A stretch of DNA of 8,547 nt, taken from assembly GCA_902792495.1 (NCBI GenBank), contig CADBAC010000140.1, forward strand, positions 1 to 8,547, in the 5' to 3' direction. This stretch comes from Ruminococcus flavefaciens. GTDB lineage: Bacteria; Bacillota; Clostridia; Oscillospirales; Ruminococcaceae. Both the position numbers and the translations under genes were made by a program. Below the pieces are notes generated by a model. The model searched no databases, was not told where the DNA came from, and worked only from the letters and a program-made list of their open reading frames with translations. The first letter of the stretch is position 1; the number at the start of each line of letters is the position of its first letter. Positions 5,944 to 8,547 of the stretch are shown here, piece after piece.

Positions 5944-6159
5944 TTACGGCTTACCGTTTCCGATATAGTATCTGCCGTCAAGACATGAAACTATCATGCC
6001 GCTCTTCAGCAGTTTCTTGGTTATGGCACAGAAAGCGTGCGGATTGATGATGCCTGCTTCCTGAAAAGTTACAGCGTGTTCAGCGTCAAAAGCTCCCGAA
6101 GCGGCAAGCTTCTTCATGATGTGCTGCTGTCTTATAAGCGGTATCGGCGGAAAAAACAT
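5944..6159 (-). CDS. Small, probably winged-helix-like protein
   Basis: The 71-residue product starts MFFPPIPLIRQQHIMKKLAA. It then has an AEHAVTFQEAGIINPHAF segment, an ITKKLLKSGMIV helix and an ending with DGRYYIG. The pattern of a helix pair followed by a short beta wing (G-I-------DGRYYI) resembles small winged-helix DNA-binding proteins of Clostridia, but no named family is assigned. The ATG is preceded by GGGGGTGAG, an unusually G-rich ribosome binding site that can be base-paired by upstream CCCC (see the leader). It is the most distal minus-strand gene. Its 3' side runs into the MITE-like element and then the bidirectional terminator. The reading frame has ordinary composition and a plausible fold, so I believe it is real, but the function is unknown. 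Confidence 0.65.
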   Translation of the reverse strand: MFFPPIPLIRQQHIMKKLAASGAFDAEHAVTFQEAGIINPHAFCAITKKLLKSGMIVSCLDGRYYIGNGKP

Positions 6160-6187
6160 AGACTCACCCCCAAGGGGAAATATCCCC
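6160..6187 (-). promoter_or_regulatory. Ribosome-binding-site switch-like hairpins before the 71-residue gene
   Basis: Read on the minus strand, the last 28 bases before the ATG contain GGGGA (6187-6183), TCCCC (6178-6174) and GGGGGTGAG (6171-6163). The central CCCC can pair either with the upstream GGGG, leaving the ribosome binding site free, or with the downstream GGGG, hiding it. The two pairings are mutually exclusive, a layout that could control translation. This is read from the sequence by eye; no ligand or protein is implied. Confidence 0.4.
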
Positions 6188-6432
6188 GTATAATAATAGT
6201 TTAATTTGTACCCCTGAGCTTTTCAGCTCTGCCGTGCCACCCCATTGACACGGCCATTATGCGTCCCCACGGAGCAGTGCCCAATAATGTATATCACGTA
6301 AGATCATCGAAATCCCGTCGATGATTATTCCCCATAAGACAGGCAATACAATTAATCCCCCGTATTACCGCCTTACTTCTTATATTTACCCATACCATTT
6401 GCCGTCCCCACGGCTTATCATGACAGATGAGT
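6188..6432 (-). other. Non-coding, hairpin-rich leader or repeat remnant
   Basis: This 245-bp stretch between the 41-residue gene and the 71-residue gene holds no convincing gene. It contains hairpins GAGCT-TTTC-AGCTC (6216-6229), GCCGTG/CACGGC (6231-6236 with 6249-6254) and ATCATCGA/TCGATGAT (6303-6310 with 6318-6325). The 11-bp string CGTCCCCACGG occurs twice (6262-6272 and 6403-6413), each time shortly after CCATT. No terminator with a T-run is seen for the minus-strand operon, so transcription could read through to the 71-residue gene. It may be a structured RNA leader or a degenerate dispersed repeat. Confidence 0.45.
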
Positions 6433-6558
6433 TCATTTTTCGCCTAAAATCCAAGCTGTAGTTGCAAGCAGATCGAATATTCCGGATACCCCGTCGAGAA
6501 TATCGCCGATTACCCCTAACCGGCCGATTCTGCTGCCCATTTTGGTTATGATGTTCAT
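6433..6558 (-). CDS. 41-residue hydrophobic peptide, start overlapping the SPFH gene stop
   Basis: The product starts MNIITKMGSRIGRLGVIGDI and continues LDGVSGIFDLLATTAWILGEK. It has a basic N-terminus followed by a glycine-rich hydrophobic or amphipathic stretch, typical of a small membrane-associated peptide. Its ATG (6558-6556) shares one base with the SPFH stop codon in a TAATG overlap. A GGAGG lies ten bases upstream, inside the last codons of the SPFH gene (Ser-Glu-Glu). This arrangement implies translational coupling. An alternative frame across the same DNA gives an Arg/Asn-rich sequence that looks like a shadow. I do not recognise a family. Its place directly after a prohibitin-like gene suggests a partner or modulator of that membrane complex, which is inference. 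Confidence 0.6.
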   Translation of the reverse strand: MNIITKMGSRIGRLGVIGDILDGVSGIFDLLATTAWILGEK

Positions 6559-7487
6559 TACTCATTTTCCTCCGACTGAACAGGCTGTGTTGTTTCAGGA
6601 ACTCTGTAGGACTGTGATGCTGTGTCATCTTCAAGATCCACATTTATCAGAAGTCCGCTGTCGCTGCCCGTGACCTTAGGCATAACGCCGTTCCATTTCT
6701 GAATCTGCTCATAAGCTATTACCTTATTGGAAAGTGATTCCTCAAGGAGCTTGTTCGCATCCGCCTGAGCCTGAGCTTCGGCAAGTATTGCCTCTGCCTC
6801 CGCATTAGCGGCGATGACCTTCTTTTCAGCTTCGGTCTTGGCTATTACCTTAGCCTGTTCCTGTTCTGTCTTGGTCTTCAGAAGATTCTGTTCAGCTACC
6901 TGTTTTGCTTCGATCGCAGTGTTGAATTCAGCAGAGAAATCGAAGTTTACAATATTGAATTTTTCAATGTAGATACCATAGCCGTTAAGCTTTTTGTCAA
7001 GATCGCTCTTTACCTCGTCACCAACAGCGGCACGCTCTGTTATAAGCTGTTCTGCGGTATACTTTGCAGTTGCCGACTTCATGCATTCCTGTACCACGGG
7101 AGTGATAAGGACTGTCTGATAATCAATGCCGACATTCTTGTACATATCCGCTGACTTATCCGAAACGAGCCTGTAGTTTACGGCGATGGTACTGCTTACC
7201 GTCTGAAGGTCCTTTGAAACAGCCGATGCAGGAGTTTCGTATACCTGTATCTTGTTGGACATACTCTCTACCTGCTGAATGAAGGGAGCCTTCACATGGA
7301 AGCCCTCAGTGAATGAGGTCTCGGCAACTTTGCCAAGAGTAAGTATAACGCCCGTATTACCTGCGGGAACTATTGTAAATGAGCTTGCTGCAAGACCGAT
7401 GGCAGCTAAAGCAACAACTGCTATCTTTAAACCCTTGAAGCTTTTTTTGATGGAACCGTCTTTATTGAGTTCCTGTATCTTGTTCAT
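6558..7487 (-). CDS. Prohibitin/SPFH (band 7) family membrane protein
   Basis: The 309-residue protein has a short basic cytoplasmic N-terminus (1-20), one hydrophobic anchor (about 21-40, IAVVALAAIGLAASSFTIV), then the SPFH start PAGNTGVILTLGKV (41-54) and GFHVKAPFIQ (62-71). The SPFH domain runs to about 200, with ERAAVGDEVK (151-160). An Ala/Glu/Lys-rich coiled coil follows (about 190-255, repeated AKV-AKTEAEKKVIAANAEAEA-type text), and the tail is acidic and Thr/Gln-rich. Prohibitin-like proteins form large rings or microdomains in membranes and often modulate FtsH-type proteases. GGAGAAAG precedes the ATG. It follows the YkvA-like gene by 55 bp and overlaps the next small gene by one base, indicating one operon headed by the DUF1836 regulator. 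The anchor could be read as a signal peptide, but no good cleavage site is seen. Confidence 0.93.
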   Translation of the reverse strand: MNKIQELNKDGSIKKSFKGLKIAVVALAAIGLAASSFTIVPAGNTGVILTLGKVAETSFTEGFHVKAPFIQQVESMSNKIQVYETPASAVSKDLQTVSSTIAVNYRLVSDKSADMYKNVGIDYQTVLITPVVQECMKSATAKYTAEQLITERAAVGDEVKSDLDKKLNGYGIYIEKFNIVNFDFSAEFNTAIEAKQVAEQNLLKTKTEQEQAKVIAKTEAEKKVIAANAEAEAILAEAQAQADANKLLEESLSNKVIAYEQIQKWNGVMPKVTGSDSGLLINVDLEDDTASQSYRVPETTQPVQSEENE

Positions 7488-7542
7488 AAACTTTCTCCAG
7501 TTCTATATCATTGTATATCTCAGGTGATATCTGCCTGTTTTG

Positions 7543-7689
7543 TTATAAGCTTTTTTCTGTTCTGTGTTTGAGTGCATGACCGAGCAGCATAACGAGTATA
7601 TCGTCGATAGGACCCGGTGCCAGGTCGTTCGGGGATAAAACATAAACGAGAACCAATAATGTGATGATTATTTTTCCTGTGTTATTCAT
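7543..7689 (-). CDS. 48-residue membrane protein with DUF1232/YkvA-like motif
   Basis: The product starts MNNTGKIIITLLVLVYVLSP and continues NDLAPGPIDDILVMLLGHAL, then a basic tail KHRTEKSL. The YVLSP-DL-PGPIDDILV-LLG text closely resembles the YkvA/DUF1232 signature (Y-LSPIDLIPD----GYLDDL), reduced to a minimal one- or two-helix hairpin. It has a textbook ribosome binding site, AAGGAGG, six bases before the ATG at 7689. It lies between the DUF1836 regulator (22 bp upstream) and the SPFH gene (55 bp downstream), all on the minus strand, so it is very likely part of the same operon. Function is unknown; membrane location is predicted from the hydrophobic core at residues 6-19. Confidence 0.8.
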   Translation of the reverse strand: MNNTGKIIITLLVLVYVLSPNDLAPGPIDDILVMLLGHALKHRTEKSL

Positions 7690-7705
7690 GTACATCCTCC
7701 TTTTC

Positions 7706-7723
7706 TTCGGGTCAAGCCCCGAA
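7706..7723 (-). other. Intercistronic hairpin over the DUF1836 stop codon
   Basis: On the minus strand TTCGGG and CCCGAA form a perfect 6-bp stem around GCTTGA, which contains the stop codon TGA of the regulator gene. The stem ends five bases before the AAGGAGG of the next gene and is not followed by T residues, so it is not a terminator. It could influence translation coupling or RNA processing between regulator and membrane genes. Confidence 0.4.
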
Positions 7724-8260
7724 TTCGTCGAGTATCACTTTAAGTCCTTTTTCCATTTCAGCTTTGAGGTAACCGCTTCGGTAAGCAATGATCATGACAT
7801 ACATGGCCTTTTTAAGCTTGACCTCATCGGTGATCTCACTGGCATACTCTGCAACTTCATGCTCAACGAGTTCTCTGATCTCGTCGGTATTGAATTTACC
7901 TCTTTCCTCAGCCTCAAATATTATCTTGCACAGGATATTGTACAGCAGTTCATCGGAAATGATATCATCTGAAGTATCCTCAACGTCACCGTTGACGTAA
8001 ACCATCAGGTTAGCGATATCATCAAGCTTCATAGCGCCTCTGAGCATATTTATCAGCAGGATTCTGAGAACCTGCTGCTGAGTATACTTTTTTCTGCCTC
8101 TCGTCGGAGAGACCCAGCCACGCTTTATCCAGTTCTGGATAGTGGTGCCTTCGAGACCTGTAAGCTTGGAGAGCTGTGAGAGCGTAAGCCCGCCTGTCGC
8201 TTCGAGAATTGGGGAAATAAGTGAAAAAGCAGCGTCTTTAGCCTGCCCGGAGTATTTCAT
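7712..8260 (-). CDS. DUF1836-family helix-turn-helix regulator
   Basis: The 182-residue protein has an N-terminal MerR-like helix-turn-helix (about 26-67: LSQLSKLTGLEGTTIQNWIK, then GWVSPTRGRKKYTQQQVLRI) and a helical C-terminal half with many acidic and aliphatic residues. This matches the DUF1836 family of Firmicutes, which are putative transcription regulators with unknown ligands. The ATG at 8260 is preferred, with CAGGA six bases upstream. A TTG at 8287 would add nine residues and has AGAGGAG about ten bases upstream, so it remains a real alternative. The gene has a clear promoter with overlapping palindromes, suggesting self-regulation. It heads the probable operon with the YkvA-like, SPFH and 41-residue genes and probably controls it. 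Confidence 0.82.
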   Translation of the reverse strand: MKYSGQAKDAAFSLISPILEATGGLTLSQLSKLTGLEGTTIQNWIKRGWVSPTRGRKKYTQQQVLRILLINMLRGAMKLDDIANLMVYVNGDVEDTSDDIISDELLYNILCKIIFEAEERGKFNTDEIRELVEHEVAEYASEITDEVKLKKAMYVMIIAYRSGYLKAEMEKGLKVILDEFGA

Positions 8261-8318
8261 GGTTGTTCCTGGTATGAATCGATTCAAAGTTCAACATCTC
8301 CTCTCACGTGATGATATG

Positions 8319-8347
8319 ATTATATCATAAGTTCATATGAACCGCAA
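8319..8347 (-). promoter_or_regulatory. Promoter with overlapping palindromes for the DUF1836-SPFH operon
   Basis: On the minus strand TTGCGG (8347-8342) and TATAAT (8324-8319) are 17 bp apart, and TGA before the -10 makes it extended. The spacer and the last base of the -35 hold a perfect 12-bp palindrome, GTTCATATGAAC (8331-8342). A second dyad, TGATAT-GATT-ATATCA (8312-8327), covers the -10 and the predicted start near 8312. Palindromes on the promoter itself are a common layout for autorepression, so the encoded helix-turn-helix protein is the natural candidate to bind them. Confidence 0.75.
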
Positions 8348-8547
8348 CCGTGTTCTGATGATAAATTTAAGCGTTTTCAAGTTCTTTTTGCTGTTTTTTA
8401 TAATATATCTCTCTTTTTCTTATTTTTTCTCTTGTTTTTAAGCTTTTTCAAATGAATTGCTTTTTACTCCAAAAAATCAGGGACGCTGTTTAACTGCTGT
8501 ACTCATACAGAAACTTTATACGCATTTATCGGGGAAAAACCTTTCTG
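8348..8547. other. Gene-free, T-rich intergenic end of the window
   Basis: No gene is supported here. The plus strand is unusually T-rich (runs of TTTTTT, CTCTTTTTC, CTTGTTTTTAAG). A TATAAT at 8399-8404 with TTCAAG 17 bp upstream (8376-8381) could be a weak plus-strand promoter for a gene beyond the window. CAGAAA (8509-8514) and TTTCTG (8542-8547) are complementary, but the window ends there. The region probably contains divergent promoters. Confidence 0.35.

Noticed and set aside
5661..6047. Plus-strand open frame of 128 codons after the PdaA-like gene
   Set aside because: It runs through the terminator and the MITE-like element, overlaps the minus-strand 71-residue gene, and its composition (rich in Arg, Ser, Cys) resembles no protein family.
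6301..6327. Hairpin ATCATCGA/TCGATGAT as terminator of the SPFH operon
   Set aside because: The 8-bp stem is perfect, but no T-run follows on either strand, so it is kept only as a structural element.
6386..6643. Minus-strand 85-codon frame overlapping the end of the SPFH gene
   Set aside because: Most of it overlaps coding DNA in another frame, its Asn/Arg-rich text is unlike a folded protein, and the alternative 41-codon frame has the better placed start.
7661..7972. Plus-strand 103-codon frame opposite the DUF1836 gene
   Set aside because: It is the antisense shadow of the regulator; its Phe/Ser-rich composition is typical of reverse-strand readings, and no ribosome binding site is seen.

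Overview
The window looks like chromosomal DNA from a spore-forming Clostridia, most likely a Ruminococcus-like member of the Oscillospiraceae. This is inferred from the sporulation genes (spoVS, a PdaA-type deacetylase), from small-protein families typical of that group (DUF4236, DUF1963/YwqG, DUF1836), from the Gram-positive style ribosome binding sites, and from a moderate GC content. No 16S rRNA or other decisive marker is present, so the genus is a guess.

Plus-strand half (1-5683). It opens with the last 46 codons of a GlmU-like enzyme and its terminator. A strong promoter then drives a 65-residue DUF4236 protein and a YmdB-family phosphodiesterase. The YmdB gene keeps every expected catalytic residue, but its C-terminal part is replaced by an AT-rich patch and a frameshift; the genuine C-terminal codons survive downstream in another frame. 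Next comes spoVS with a near-consensus promoter, tandem 11-bp repeats just after the predicted start of transcription, and its own terminator. A repeat-filled intergenic region follows, then recG and a closely spaced DUF1963 (YwqG-like) gene, a long-stem terminator, and a secreted PdaA-like polysaccharide deacetylase with a possible forespore (sigma-G type) promoter. The ymdB-spoVS neighbourhood is conserved in Firmicutes.

Convergence zone (5684-5943). A strong bidirectional terminator is followed by a 153-bp MITE-like element with perfect 17-bp terminal inverted repeats and nested internal dyads.

Minus-strand half (8287 down to 5944). A DUF1836 helix-turn-helix regulator has a clear promoter overlain by palindromes. 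It is followed, apparently in one operon, by a 48-residue membrane protein (DUF1232/YkvA-like C-terminal motif), a prohibitin/SPFH membrane protein, and a 41-residue hydrophobic peptide whose start codon overlaps the SPFH stop codon. The two small genes lie below usual ORF length cutoffs. A hairpin-rich, repeat-like leader then precedes a 71-residue, probably winged-helix, protein whose ribosome binding site can be paired in two mutually exclusive ways.

The most original material is the regulator / YkvA-like / SPFH / micropeptide operon, the structured leader at 6160-6300, the MITE, and the broken ymdB. No CRISPR array, tRNA, rRNA, phage gene or transposase gene is visible.
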